From assembly GCA_023435805.1 (NCBI GenBank), contig JAEZMC010000205.1, positions 1 to 21,356 of the forward strand: a DNA stretch of 21,356 nucleotides, read 5' to 3'. The notes below the pieces were generated by a model, which ran no database searches, was not told the origin of the DNA, and worked only from the letters and a program-made list of their open reading frames with translations. This document shows, one piece after another, positions 15,004 to 21,356 of this stretch. The stretch is from Bacillota bacterium. Its GTDB lineage: Bacteria > Bacillota > Clostridia > Acetivibrionales > DTU013. Both the position numbers and the translations under genes were made by a program. The first letter of the stretch is position 1. The number at the start of each line of letters is the position of its first letter.

Positions 15004-15909
15004 ATGAAAAGAATGACATTCCTGCTTCTATTCCTGGTTGTTTTGATCACTGGCTGCAGCGGCCGTGATACGGCAAACAGTTCTGATACTTCCGGAGCTG
15101 CCGGTTCGCAGGAGGATATATTGGTTGTTCAGCAGGGTACCGGTGAATCGGGTCAAAATTCTGAAGAGGTAACCGGCAATATCGGCGAAGAGAACCAGGA
15201 GGAATCTAAGCTGAACAAGGAAACAGAGCATTTCAGAATATATTGCACTGAAAAGGACAAAGACTGCCTTGAAGACCTGGGGAAGGGTCTGGAATCAGCC
15301 TATTCCAAAGTAACGAAAGACTTGGATTGTCCGTTGGATTATAAGGTGGATGTGACGGTCTATCCGGATATAAAATCCCTGCAGCAAGCAGTCGGTCTAG
15401 GCGGTACGGGTGCGGATGACTATATGACTGCGGCCACGATCGGCAAACGGATGCATCTTGTTTCCCCATTAAATCCAGGTCCGGTAAGAGATTACGATCA
15501 TATGGTGAATTCAAGCACCTTTCATGAATTCACCCATGTTGTAATCAATGAATTGACTTCCAGCGACACATGGCCGTCACAGGTCCCGAGATGGCTCAAT
15601 GAAGGAGTTGCCTCTTACGAAGGCGGCCCGCCGATGCCGGTGTATATCATGAAGCAACAGGTTGCGGCAAGGGTTTCAGCCGGTTCTGTGCCGTCCTTTG
15701 AGGAGATGGCAGGTTACGGCGGTGAATATAATGCGGTGGGTGGTTATTTTTTCATTCTGCCTGCCGGTACCTTTTTCATTGAAAAATATGGCTTTGAGAA
15801 AGTGAAGCAATTAATCCTGTCACCCGACCGCTTTCAGGACATCCTTGGCAAGTCCGAGCAGGAGCTGTGGGAGGATTGGCTGGAATACCTGAAAAAGAAT
15901 TATACATAA
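15004..15909 (+). CDS. Gluzincin-like (peptidase MA type) metalloprotease lipoprotein
   Basis: A 301-aa surface lipoprotein. The signal peptide ends in lipobox LITGC with Cys18 lipidated; residues about 20-72 are a Ser/Gly/Glu-rich linker. The catalytic core has H174-E175-F-T-H178 as the zinc-binding HExxH and Glu200 in WLNEGVASYE as the likely third ligand, 22 residues further on. This is the layout of gluzincins and of the peptidase_MA_like group, which resembles the M1/M4-type active site without the extra domains. It probably cleaves a cell-surface or wall-associated peptide; the substrate is unknown. AAGGA lies 8 nt before the ATG, and TTGTTT/TATAAT lies about 170 nt upstream. It is a single-gene unit facing the converging chemoreceptor gene. 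Confidence 0.85.
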   Translation: MKRMTFLLLFLVVLITGCSGRDTANSSDTSGAAGSQEDILVVQQGTGESGQNSEEVTGNIGEENQEESKLNKETEHFRIYCTEKDKDCLEDLGKGLESAYSKVTKDLDCPLDYKVDVTVYPDIKSLQQAVGLGGTGADDYMTAATIGKRMHLVSPLNPGPVRDYDHMVNSSTFHEFTHVVINELTSSDTWPSQVPRWLNEGVASYEGGPPMPVYIMKQQVAARVSAGSVPSFEEMAGYGGEYNAVGGYFFILPAGTFFIEKYGFEKVKQLILSPDRFQDILGKSEQELWEDWLEYLKKNYT

Positions 15910-15947
15910 TCCGTCCCTGCACTGCCATTGCTGTATACATACAGAAA

Positions 15948-15977
15948 GGACCGTGTGTACATGACGTCACACGGTCC
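15948..15977. terminator. Perfect 10-bp hairpin between converging genes
   Basis: Arms 15948-15957 and 15968-15977 pair perfectly around a 10-nt loop. It sits 38 nt after the lipoprotein stop and 23 nt beyond the chemoreceptor stop on the other strand. U-runs are poor on both sides, so it is a probable but not ideal bidirectional terminator. Confidence 0.5.
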
Positions 15978-16000
15978 AAGTTATCAGTTTATAGCATAGA

Positions 16001-17470
16001 TTATCCGAAAATGTTTTTTCCCTCCTGGATAAGCTGCACCACTTTGTTTTCAACCTTGGATAAAATATTCAGCATTTTCCCGGACAGTTCAACAGCTTCG
16101 TCGTAATGCTTGCGTGCCGTGACCTCGTCATTACTTTTAACAGCTTCCAATACCTTATCTCCCATTCCGTGGAATTGGCTGTGAATGAGATCAATCTGCT
16201 TCCAATCCTCGAGGATGGATGCATGGTCAAGTCGAATAGCATGGTAAAAATGTCCGAATGCACATTTTTTCGAATTCGTCTGAAGCGGATATACACGCAT
16301 TTCCGTTACGATCCTTTTCAGCCCTTCCACCCATTTGACATGCGATTCCCTGGCTTTGTCGAGCACCAGCTGCAATTCCTTGTTGGTAACCGCATGCCTG
16401 CCACCTTTCAATGCCTCAAAAAGCTCACTTACGATCGCCGAAAGCTCATCGTCGATCTTTGAAATCTGTGCGGCGAACTCCACACTTTGCGTTGCATCCT
16501 TGTGAATGCTCTGTGTCATGTGACTGAGCCTTTCTGCATCGCTGCTGGAAGCCTCCATGGCCTGGTCGATTTCATCGGCGGCCACCTTGATACCCTCCAT
16601 GGATTTGTTGATATCCGCCACGTCCCGGATCACATTTTTCAGCATCTTTACATTTCTCTCAACCGTATCTGAAACCAGTTCGATCTTTTCGCTCATTAAT
16701 CCGGTTGAAGTCAGCGTGCTATCCAGGCTTTCCTTCCCTTCATATGCTGCGCCGTGTATACGGTTTACAAAATTCCGCATCCCTTCAAGGTTATGTTTGG
16801 TATCATCAGCCAGCTTCCGTATTTCCTGGGCAACAACAGCAAAGCCTCGTCCGTGTTCTCCGGCTCTGGCAGCCTCGATGGCCGCATTCAATGCCAAAAG
16901 GTTCGTTTGCTCGGCAATCGTCTGGACACTGTCGACAATTCTGCCCACTTCCGTCGCAAGTTCAACCAGCTGCTGTATTTTGCCGCTCATAACACCGGTG
17001 TCCTGGACAACATTATCCTTTATTTCCTGCACTTCCTTAAGCAGATTCATACTTTCGTCATTCTTCAGCGCCAGGGCTTCGGACTCATTCGCAAGGCTTT
17101 TCAAGGTCCGGCTGGTCGTATCGATGGATTCGTTGACTTGACTCATGCTGGCTGTCGTCTGTTCAACGATGGCGAGGTTGGATTCACTTAAGGAGGCCAT
17201 CTCACCCGCAAAATCCATCAATTGATAAGAAATATGCGACATACCAACATCAAAACTGCTTAAGGAACTGGCAATATCAAGAATCTTTTTTGCTGCGTCC
17301 GACATTTTCCCCTCATTGTCCAGCAGCTTTTCAAAATGGCCTAATACCTTGCCGTGAAGTGGATATTTGACAACAGGACTGTCTGAATTCCTGCCTGCCA
17401 AAGCATCTTCAACATATTTGACTATGCATTCTGCCTCTTCACATGGTTTACGTAAAGATCTACCAAGCAC
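16001..17470 (-). CDS. Soluble methyl-accepting chemotaxis protein with CZB zinc domain
   Basis: A 489-aa cytoplasmic chemoreceptor without membrane segments. Residues 1-60 are a short N-terminal part with two cysteines (C10, C15). Residues about 65-350 are the coiled-coil signalling domain; the tip that contacts CheA and CheW is at about 183-222, with EQTNLLALNAAIEAARAGE. The C-terminal ~115 residues are a CZB domain: H377-V-K-W380, then 22 residues, C403-A-F-G-H-F408, then 21 residues, H430-S-Q-F-H434. This fits the Hxx[W], CxFGxF, HxxxH pattern that binds zinc and, in TlpD-like receptors, senses zinc or hypochlorous acid. The start is GTG at 17470, with GGGGGAG about 7 nt upstream. An extended -10 promoter lies about 100 nt upstream. 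It implies that the cell is motile. Confidence 0.92.
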   Translation of the reverse strand: MLGRSLRKPCEEAECIVKYVEDALAGRNSDSPVVKYPLHGKVLGHFEKLLDNEGKMSDAAKKILDIASSLSSFDVGMSHISYQLMDFAGEMASLSESNLAIVEQTTASMSQVNESIDTTSRTLKSLANESEALALKNDESMNLLKEVQEIKDNVVQDTGVMSGKIQQLVELATEVGRIVDSVQTIAEQTNLLALNAAIEAARAGEHGRGFAVVAQEIRKLADDTKHNLEGMRNFVNRIHGAAYEGKESLDSTLTSTGLMSEKIELVSDTVERNVKMLKNVIRDVADINKSMEGIKVAADEIDQAMEASSSDAERLSHMTQSIHKDATQSVEFAAQISKIDDELSAIVSELFEALKGGRHAVTNKELQLVLDKARESHVKWVEGLKRIVTEMRVYPLQTNSKKCAFGHFYHAIRLDHASILEDWKQIDLIHSQFHGMGDKVLEAVKSNDEVTARKHYDEAVELSGKMLNILSKVENKVVQLIQEGKNIFG

Positions 17471-17562
17471 AAAAATCTCCCCCTAGTAATTAAATTAATG
17501 CTAATGATGTATGTTCATTATTATCATTCCATTTGAAAGGGAACTTTAGGATATGCAAACAC

Positions 17563-17592
17563 ATTATAACATTCTTCTGTATGGTAACTCAA
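17563..17592 (-). promoter_or_regulatory. Extended -10 promoter of the chemoreceptor gene
   Basis: On the minus strand TTGAGT (17592-17587), an 18-bp spacer, and TATAAT (17568-17563) preceded by TG one base upstream form a good extended -10 promoter of sigma-A type. A sigma-D (flagellar) promoter was not recognised, so the receptor may be expressed independently of the flagellar cascade. Confidence 0.65.
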
Positions 17593-17624
17593 CAATAGAA
17601 GCAAAAATATTATTGGGATCATGT

Positions 17625-17641
17625 CCGTATTGCAAATACGG
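17625..17641. promoter_or_regulatory. 17-bp palindrome upstream of the chemoreceptor promoter
   Basis: CCGTATT-GCA-AATACGG has perfect 7-bp arms and a 3-nt centre. Its near edge is 32 bp upstream of the -35 hexamer, a position used by activators. The motif is not one I recognise. Confidence 0.35.
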
Positions 17642-17725
17642 CATGAACAGCGTCTTCAAATCATAGAAATAGCCTCTGCGGCAACAAATAAAAACCCTTC
17701 CGGTTTTGCAGGAAACATAGGCAAG

Positions 17726-17773
17726 CAAAAAGGCAATCCCCACAAGTTTGTCGCTGTTCGGGACTGCCTTTTA
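17726..17773 (-). terminator. Intrinsic terminator after the rubredoxin-type gene
   Basis: On the minus strand AAAAGGCAGTCCC pairs with GGGATTGCCTTTT with one internal mismatch around a 19-20 nt loop, and the descending arm runs into TTTTTG. It lies 27 nt after the stop of the rubredoxin-type gene. Confidence 0.65.
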
Positions 17774-17799
17774 TTATTGGATGGTGCAGGAATTAATAA

Positions 17800-18135
17800 T
17801 TACCATTTTCCTCTTTTCATGTGGGTTTCTATCTCTGCTTTGGATCTCTGCTTAATCACCCAGGATTCCTGTACGGCATTTTTAAACAGGGCAACGCAGG
17901 CGGGGTCAAGATCCAGTTCTATCCCCTCTTGTGCAAGTTCACGAATCCTGCCTGCAAGCGTAACGATCTCCATATGAATATCATTGGTCCTGTCCGATTT
18001 AAAAATCTTCTCCGCCTCTTCGGCAGTCAGCTCAACAAACTTGTCCTTGGGTGCTCCGCATTTTGGGCATGCGTCAGGAGCGTCTTCGCCTTGATAAACA
18101 TACCCGCAGACACTGCATTTCCACAATTTTTTCAT
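17800..18135 (-). CDS. Rubredoxin-domain protein with helical C-terminal extension
   Basis: A 111-aa cytosolic protein. The N-terminal ~35 residues are a rubredoxin/rubrerythrin-type iron site: C7-x2-C10-GYVY and C23-PKC26-GAPKDKF, expected to bind one Fe with four cysteines and transfer single electrons, often in oxygen or peroxide defence of anaerobes. The remaining ~75 residues are predicted helical and contain IVTLAGRIRELAQEGIELDLDPACVALFKNAV, which is not the di-iron four-helix bundle of rubrerythrin: the ExxH ligands are absent. Its role is unknown to me. AGGA lies about 10 nt before the ATG, and a promoter of the form TTGTTA-18-TATAAA lies in the 86-nt gap upstream, so it can be expressed separately from the DUF3048 gene. 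Confidence 0.85.
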   Translation of the reverse strand: MKKLWKCSVCGYVYQGEDAPDACPKCGAPKDKFVELTAEEAEKIFKSDRTNDIHMEIVTLAGRIRELAQEGIELDLDPACVALFKNAVQESWVIKQRSKAEIETHMKRGKW

Positions 18136-18183
18136 TACTCAGCCATCCTTTCATCTTATTCAATTTTATAAAATGATGCTTTA

Positions 18184-18213
18184 TTTATACCCTAAACTAA
18201 GATTCATTAACAA
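18184..18213 (-). promoter_or_regulatory. Promoter of the rubredoxin-type gene
   Basis: TTGTTA (18213-18208) and TATAAA (18189-18184) on the minus strand are separated by 18 bp, about 50 nt before the start codon. It lies within the gap after the DUF3048 gene, for which I see no terminator, so read-through may add to expression. Confidence 0.5.
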
Positions 18214-18221
18214 GTAAAAAA

Positions 18222-19286
18222 TTATTCCATGGTAACCTTCGCTGTAAGCGGCATGATTTGTATCCAGGTCTGTCCCCTGTTCAGTGTGATTGCATTACCG
18301 TTTTCATCGGTATATTTGGTCTGGGCGCGCCGGGATTCCTTGGACCACTTGATTCCGACCGCTTTTCCCCCTGTAATGAAATAGCCTTTGCCCGAACCGA
18401 TTGTATTCATCTCCTGCCTACCCTGTTTATCACCTTTGATACTATAGTTGGGTGTAAATTGAATGATGATATTTTTCGCTTCAAGCTGTTTGCCGCTGAC
18501 ACGCTCCATCTGCGGCTTTCCTTTCCTTATGCGCTTGTAAAGCCCTGTTGAACTGTCGTATTCATATCCCGAGGTGTATGCTGAAGAATATCTCATGCTG
18601 ATTTTTTCAGCCGGCTCGCCGTTAGCGGCGATGACATCCATTTCATTATACCGGAATGGAAATTTCGCATCCGTGGTGGTACTGTATTTCAATTTTTCTG
18701 CATAGGCCAGCAGCTTTTTCATGGAAGTATATGAATCCTGCCAGTTATTCCTGTCCTTCGTCAGGTCCCAGATCACATCGCTTCCTACGTACAAGCCGTT
18801 GATATTGTTAATTTTTAATTTCGGAATATCCGCCTGTGCCTTGGGGCTCCATCCAAAATGTACATATATGGCGTCATGCTCCATACTGTAATCCAGGAAA
18901 TAATCCCTTGAGCTTCTGACCGGTCCGATCATTTCCGGGTCTGTTCCCCAGAATACAGGCATAAGCCGCGTTTCGCCGCCTTCCACAATAACCTCGTAAA
19001 TAATCTGGGCCTTGTCCAGTCCTCCCTGCGGCAGGCTGCGCGTTCCTTCATTATCGATCATGACGGCTACCGGCCGCAGACCTTCCCTGGGTATCACGAA
19101 GCCATCGGCAGGTTCCGGCTGCAAATCAATGGCTGCCGGTGTTGTTTCAGCTGCGCTTGGTTCTGTTACCGCCGAGGTCACCTGCGTATTTTCAGACAGT
19201 GTCTCAGCCTTCTCCCCCTGACTGCAGGCTGCCAGTGTTGTGGCCAGCAGACATGCCGCCAGAAATAGTGTGACTCCTTTATACAT
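18222..19286 (-). CDS. DUF3048 (YerB-like) lipoprotein
   Basis: A 354-aa lipoprotein of the YerB/DUF3048 family, whose biochemical function is not established; in Bacilli the family has been linked to the cell envelope. The signal peptide ends in lipobox LAAC with Cys21 lipidated, followed by a Thr/Ala/Glu-rich linker to about residue 60. The N-terminal DUF3048 domain spans RPVAVMIDNEGTRSLPQGGL, with IGPVRSSRDYFLDYS and the aromatic YVHFGWSPKAQADI. The C-terminal DUF3048 domain covers about 255-350, with NIIIQFTPNYSI and SGKGYFITGGKAVGIKWSKES. ATG 19286 is chosen because GGGAGG is 7 nt upstream and the signal peptide starts there; the frame remains open to 19340 without a ribosome site. It is divergent from the PilZ gene. 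Confidence 0.9.
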   Translation of the reverse strand: MYKGVTLFLAACLLATTLAACSQGEKAETLSENTQVTSAVTEPSAAETTPAAIDLQPEPADGFVIPREGLRPVAVMIDNEGTRSLPQGGLDKAQIIYEVIVEGGETRLMPVFWGTDPEMIGPVRSSRDYFLDYSMEHDAIYVHFGWSPKAQADIPKLKINNINGLYVGSDVIWDLTKDRNNWQDSYTSMKKLLAYAEKLKYSTTTDAKFPFRYNEMDVIAANGEPAEKISMRYSSAYTSGYEYDSSTGLYKRIRKGKPQMERVSGKQLEAKNIIIQFTPNYSIKGDKQGRQEMNTIGSGKGYFITGGKAVGIKWSKESRRAQTKYTDENGNAITLNRGQTWIQIMPLTAKVTME

Positions 19287-19433
19287 CTGTATACCTCCCG
19301 TTGAGAAATGCGCATAAAGCCCGGTAAACTGCATTAACACGCATAAATTAAGATATCATTCCGGTTATATAATTCGATTGCCATGAATAAAATCCCTTTC
19401 GAAAAAGAATATTTTCTTTCTAAAGTTATTTAC

Positions 19434-19461
19434 TGGACAAAAGGGTTAAAAGCTATATAAT
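19434..19461 (+). promoter_or_regulatory. Promoter of the PilZ gene
   Basis: TGGACA (19434-19439) and TATAAT (19456-19461) are 16 bp apart, a good sigma-A-type match. The start codon follows about 23 nt after the expected transcription start, so the leader is short. Confidence 0.65.
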
Positions 19462-19490
19462 TATACTTAAAAGATTACAGGAGTATGAAA

Positions 19491-20162
19491 ATGACACCCC
19501 TGGAAATTCAATTGGGCACACGGCTTGAACTGGAATTGCTGGACAATAGCGGTGAAAAAATGGGAAATGTTTATATAAGCCAGATGCTCGAGATTCAAAG
19601 CAGTAACTGCATAATCATTTCTGCACCGATATTTGAAGCAAGGTTGGTATACATTTCACTCGAGGCACAAATCCGTCTGACCTTTCTGCACTATAAATAC
19701 GGTTTGCTCGGCTTTACGGCCAGGGTGACGGGCCGGGAATTCAGAGGCAATATTGCGGTACTTATCATTAAAGCGACAAGCGATCTGACCAATATCCAGA
19801 GAAGGACGCACTACAGGCTGGAATGCATTGCCGACGCATTGGTCCGCCGTGCGGAAAGTGGCATGGAAATCAGCGAAGCTCCGCAAATCAATGCTTGCGC
19901 GAAGAATATCAGCGGTTCAGGCATGTGCCTTGTGACGGAAACACCCCTTCCCGTCGGCACAGAGGTGGAGGTCGAATTGTCGCTGGCTGACGGAATTAAA
20001 GCCAGAGGCATAATCGTCAGAAGCACTGATTTTGAAATAAAGAAGGTCAAGTGCTATGAACTCGGCCTGCATTTTACCAATATGTCTCAAAAGGATCAGG
20101 ACAAAATCATCAGATATATTTTTGAACAGCAGCGGATACTACTGAAAAAGGAACCCAAATAA
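19491..20162 (+). CDS. PilZ-domain c-di-GMP receptor (YcgR-like)
   Basis: A 223-aa cytosolic protein of the YcgR/YpfB kind, expected to bind cyclic di-GMP and adjust motility or surface behaviour. Residues 1-95 are a beta-rich N-terminal YcgR-like domain. The PilZ domain starts near 100 and has both ligand motifs: RxxxR as R105-THY-R109 and NxSxxG as N139-I-S141-G-S-G144. ATG 19491 is preferred to the ATG at 19485: AGGAG (19479-19483) is about 7 nt from the former but only 1 nt from the latter. It has its own promoter and overlaps its terminator's A-run with the stop codon. With the chemoreceptor nearby it supports a motile organism that uses c-di-GMP signalling. Confidence 0.9.
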   Translation: MTPLEIQLGTRLELELLDNSGEKMGNVYISQMLEIQSSNCIIISAPIFEARLVYISLEAQIRLTFLHYKYGLLGFTARVTGREFRGNIAVLIIKATSDLTNIQRRTHYRLECIADALVRRAESGMEISEAPQINACAKNISGSGMCLVTETPLPVGTEVEVELSLADGIKARGIIVRSTDFEIKKVKCYELGLHFTNMSQKDQDKIIRYIFEQQRILLKKEPK

Positions 20163-20196
20163 AAAAGCCAAAGCCGTCTGACTTTGACTCTTTTGG
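20161..20196. terminator. Bidirectional terminator between PilZ and DUF1292 genes
   Basis: Arms AGCCAAAG (20166-20173) and CTTTGACT (20182-20189) flank an 8-nt loop. On the minus strand all 8 pairs form (one G-U) and six U residues follow, making a good terminator for the DUF1292 gene. On the plus strand one pair is lost and CTTTTGG follows, a weaker stop for the PilZ gene. Confidence 0.7.
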
Positions 20197-20203
20197 AGCT
20201 CTG

Positions 20204-20494
20204 TTATTCTTCCGAACCGAATTCCTCTTCCATTCTGGCCTGAAATTCTTCGAATACTTCGTCCAGTTCATCTTCATCTTCTATGGTTACGAACGAATCT
20301 TCCCCTTCTTCATTGTGCTCCACCTTCAATATGATGACTTCCTCTTCTTCGTGTTCCTCTGCATCTTCCTCTTCCAGCGGTGCAAGCACAACATATTCGT
20401 TACCGTTCATTTCAATCGTGTCAATGTGTTCAAATTCCACTTCGTCTCCATTCTCATCAACAAGTATGACAATATCGTCTCTTTCGTCTTCCAT
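20204..20494 (-). CDS. DUF1292 family acidic protein
   Basis: A 96-aa, strongly acidic cytosolic protein of the DUF1292 (YrzB-like) family, of unknown function. The core is IVILVDENGDEVEFEHIDTIE and NEYVVLAPLEE, followed by a run rich in Glu and then VIILKVEHNEEGEDSFVTIEDEDELDEVFEEF. Members of this family usually sit beside ruvX in Firmicutes, as here (101 nt downstream of ruvX on the same strand), so co-transcription is likely although the gap is unusually wide. AAGGAGG lies about 8 nt before the ATG. There is a terminator directly after. Confidence 0.88.
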   Translation of the reverse strand: MEDERDDIVILVDENGDEVEFEHIDTIEMNGNEYVVLAPLEEEDAEEHEEEEVIILKVEHNEEGEDSFVTIEDEDELDEVFEEFQARMEEEFGSEE

Positions 20495-20595
20495 AGCGCA
20501 GCCTCCTTATAAAATCATAAATATCGCCAAAGCGGATTCTCACCCGGTTGTCGATCGGGTCCTGATACATCCTCTCTATCACTAATAACTTACCC

Positions 20596-21012
20596 TTATT
20601 TTGCCCTGCTGTCAAGATATCCCTGCAATATTAATACTGCGGCGATTCTGTCTACGGAACCCTTTTTTTTCGAGGTCTTCATACCCACCTCATGCATCAT
20701 GCGGTTTGCCGCCACGGTTGTAAGCCGCTCGTCCCACTTTATGATTTCAAGCCCCGTCAACTTAAAAAGCAGTTCGCCGAATTCCATCGCCTTTTCACCG
20801 CTAGGCCCGATCGTCCCGTTCATATTTCTGGGAAGTCCAAGTACAATTTTCTCCACCCCATATTGAACCACGAGCTGCCTAACCTGTTCTGCAGGACGCT
20901 CCATGGAGCCTCTCCAGTGGATTGTATCGAGTCCCTGCGCCGTCCAGCCCAACGGATCGCTCACAGCTATTCCAATTCTACTGTCTCCAAAATCGATGCC
21001 CATTATGCGCAT
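20596..21012 (-). CDS. ruvX: RuvX/YqgF family Holliday junction resolvase-like protein
   Basis: A 138-aa protein of the RNase H-like YqgF/RuvX family, annotated as a putative Holliday junction resolvase and also linked to 16S rRNA 5' end processing. Motifs are GIDFGDSRIGIAVSDP (Asp7 as first catalytic acid), VLGLPRNMNGT in the centre, KWDERLTT (the second acidic pair) and SVDRIAAVLILQGYLD at the end (third acid). Length and motif order are normal for the family. GGAGG lies 7 nt before the ATG. The gene follows the ferredoxin-type reductase by 37 nt and is followed by the DUF1292 gene, a common Firmicutes arrangement for the latter pair. Confidence 0.95.
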   Translation of the reverse strand: MRIMGIDFGDSRIGIAVSDPLGWTAQGLDTIHWRGSMERPAEQVRQLVVQYGVEKIVLGLPRNMNGTIGPSGEKAMEFGELLFKLTGLEIIKWDERLTTVAANRMMHEVGMKTSKKKGSVDRIAAVLILQGYLDSRAK

Positions 21013-21049
21013 ACAAACCTCCGCATTGTTATTGCTTCTTTATTTATTT

Positions 21050-21355
21050 TCAACATATTTTGATTGCAAACTGAGGACAAACACTTCCACAGTAGCCGCA
21101 CAAAACGCATTTTTCCGGGTCTGCCGCTGCTTTCCCTCCGTTTATGGACAAAGCATCCTGGCCGCACCTGGTTATGCATCTGCCGCAGGCTTCGCACCAA
21201 TAATCGACGTGCAGGTGTTTTTTACGGGCGGCGGCGGATTCTCTGAGCCTGTCAGGAATATCAGCGCCTTCAAAACGGCAAATGTTCATCTCCACTTCTT
21301 CAATACTTTGCATACCGACAGCGATTGAATGTATATACGGCAGGCCGAGTACAAA
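21050..21355 (-). CDS. C-terminal part of a 4Fe-4S aldo/keto reductase (cut by window edge)
   Basis: The frame is open to the window edge, giving the last 101 residues. It opens with VLGLPYIHSIAVGMQSIEEVEMN, which is the conserved C-terminal barrel segment of aldo/keto reductases with ferredoxin ends, and continues into a two-cluster ferredoxin domain: CEACGRCITRC and CVLCGYCGSVCP, each C-x2-C-x2-C-x3-C. The first set is followed by Gly instead of the usual Pro. It likely carries out an NAD(P)H- or ferredoxin-linked redox reaction on an unknown carbonyl substrate. An internal ATG at 21313 is not the true start, as coding similarity continues upstream. It lies 37 nt before ruvX on the same strand. 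Confidence 0.8.
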   Translation of the reverse strand, partial: FVLGLPYIHSIAVGMQSIEEVEMNICRFEGADIPDRLRESAAARKKHLHVDYWCEACGRCITRCGQDALSINGGKAAADPEKCVLCGYCGSVCPQFAIKIC

Positions 21356-21356
21356 A

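Larger units (their letters stand above)
17471..17799 (-). other. Intergenic region: chemoreceptor promoter, palindrome, terminator
   Basis: This 329-bp gap has no gene. Reading in minus-strand order it holds the terminator of the rubredoxin-type gene (17773-17726), a 17-bp palindromic site (17641-17625), the chemoreceptor promoter (17592-17563) and a leader of about 85 nt before the GTG start. Confidence 0.7.

Noticed and set aside
16557..17141. 194-codon plus-strand frame opposite the chemoreceptor gene
   Set aside because: Ser/Ala-rich shadow of the coiled-coil coding strand.
20439..20570. 43-codon minus-strand frame in the ruvX-DUF1292 gap (starts MYQDPIDNRVRIRFGDIYDF)
   Set aside because: GAGAGG abuts the ATG with no spacing, and the frame runs out of phase into the well-supported DUF1292 gene. 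The unusually wide gap makes it worth a glance but not a call.
20283..20585. 100-codon Ser-rich plus-strand frame opposite the DUF1292 gene
   Set aside because: Serine runs mirror the Glu/Asp codons of the true gene on the other strand.
1..21356. CRISPR array, transposon, prophage, tRNA or riboswitch
   Set aside because: No regularly spaced repeats, no transposase or integrase, no cloverleaf and no recognisable riboswitch core were seen by eye on either strand.

Overview
The window looks like a chromosomal segment of a low- to mid-GC Gram-positive anaerobe, most likely a motile member of the Clostridia. The evidence is purine-rich Shine-Dalgarno sites, lipoboxes on all binding proteins, AT-rich promoters, YesM/YesN-type two-component systems, a rubredoxin-type protein, a 4Fe-4S aldo/keto reductase, and the neighbouring pair RuvX and DUF1292. 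This placement is an inference from gene content; no rRNA or tRNA gene is present.

Layout. Positions 1-453 are AT-rich and non-coding, with repeats and dyads. Positions 454-7573 (+) hold module 1: a YesM-type histidine kinase, a YesN-type AraC regulator, a large LplA-type binding lipoprotein, and LplB-like and LplC-like permeases. Positions 7624-8373 (-) hold a lone SAM-dependent methyltransferase. Positions 8566-14689 (-) hold module 2, transcribed towards module 1: AraC-type regulator, YesM-type kinase, CUT1 binding lipoprotein and two permeases. Each module makes a membrane sensor, a DNA-binding regulator and a transporter. Neither encodes an ATPase or a glycoside hydrolase, so both presumably share an MsmX-type ATPase encoded elsewhere, and the substrates cannot be read from context.

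Positions 15004-21356 are housekeeping and accessory genes: a HExxH gluzincin-like lipoprotein (+), a soluble chemoreceptor with a CZB zinc domain (-), a small rubredoxin-domain protein (-), a DUF3048 (YerB-like) lipoprotein (-), a PilZ c-di-GMP receptor (+), an acidic DUF1292 protein (-), RuvX (-), and the C-terminal end of a 4Fe-4S aldo/keto reductase (-) cut by the window edge.

The most interesting signal is regulatory. In module 2, the promoters of the regulator gene and of the binding-protein gene carry nearly the same 33-bp element (28 of 33 identical by eye), each exactly 17 bp upstream of the same heptamer TTATAAT. It probably is the binding site of the module's own AraC-type regulator. 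In both modules a strong hairpin without a U-tract follows the binding-protein gene and precedes the first permease. I saw no CRISPR array, transposase, phage gene or convincing new multi-gene system.
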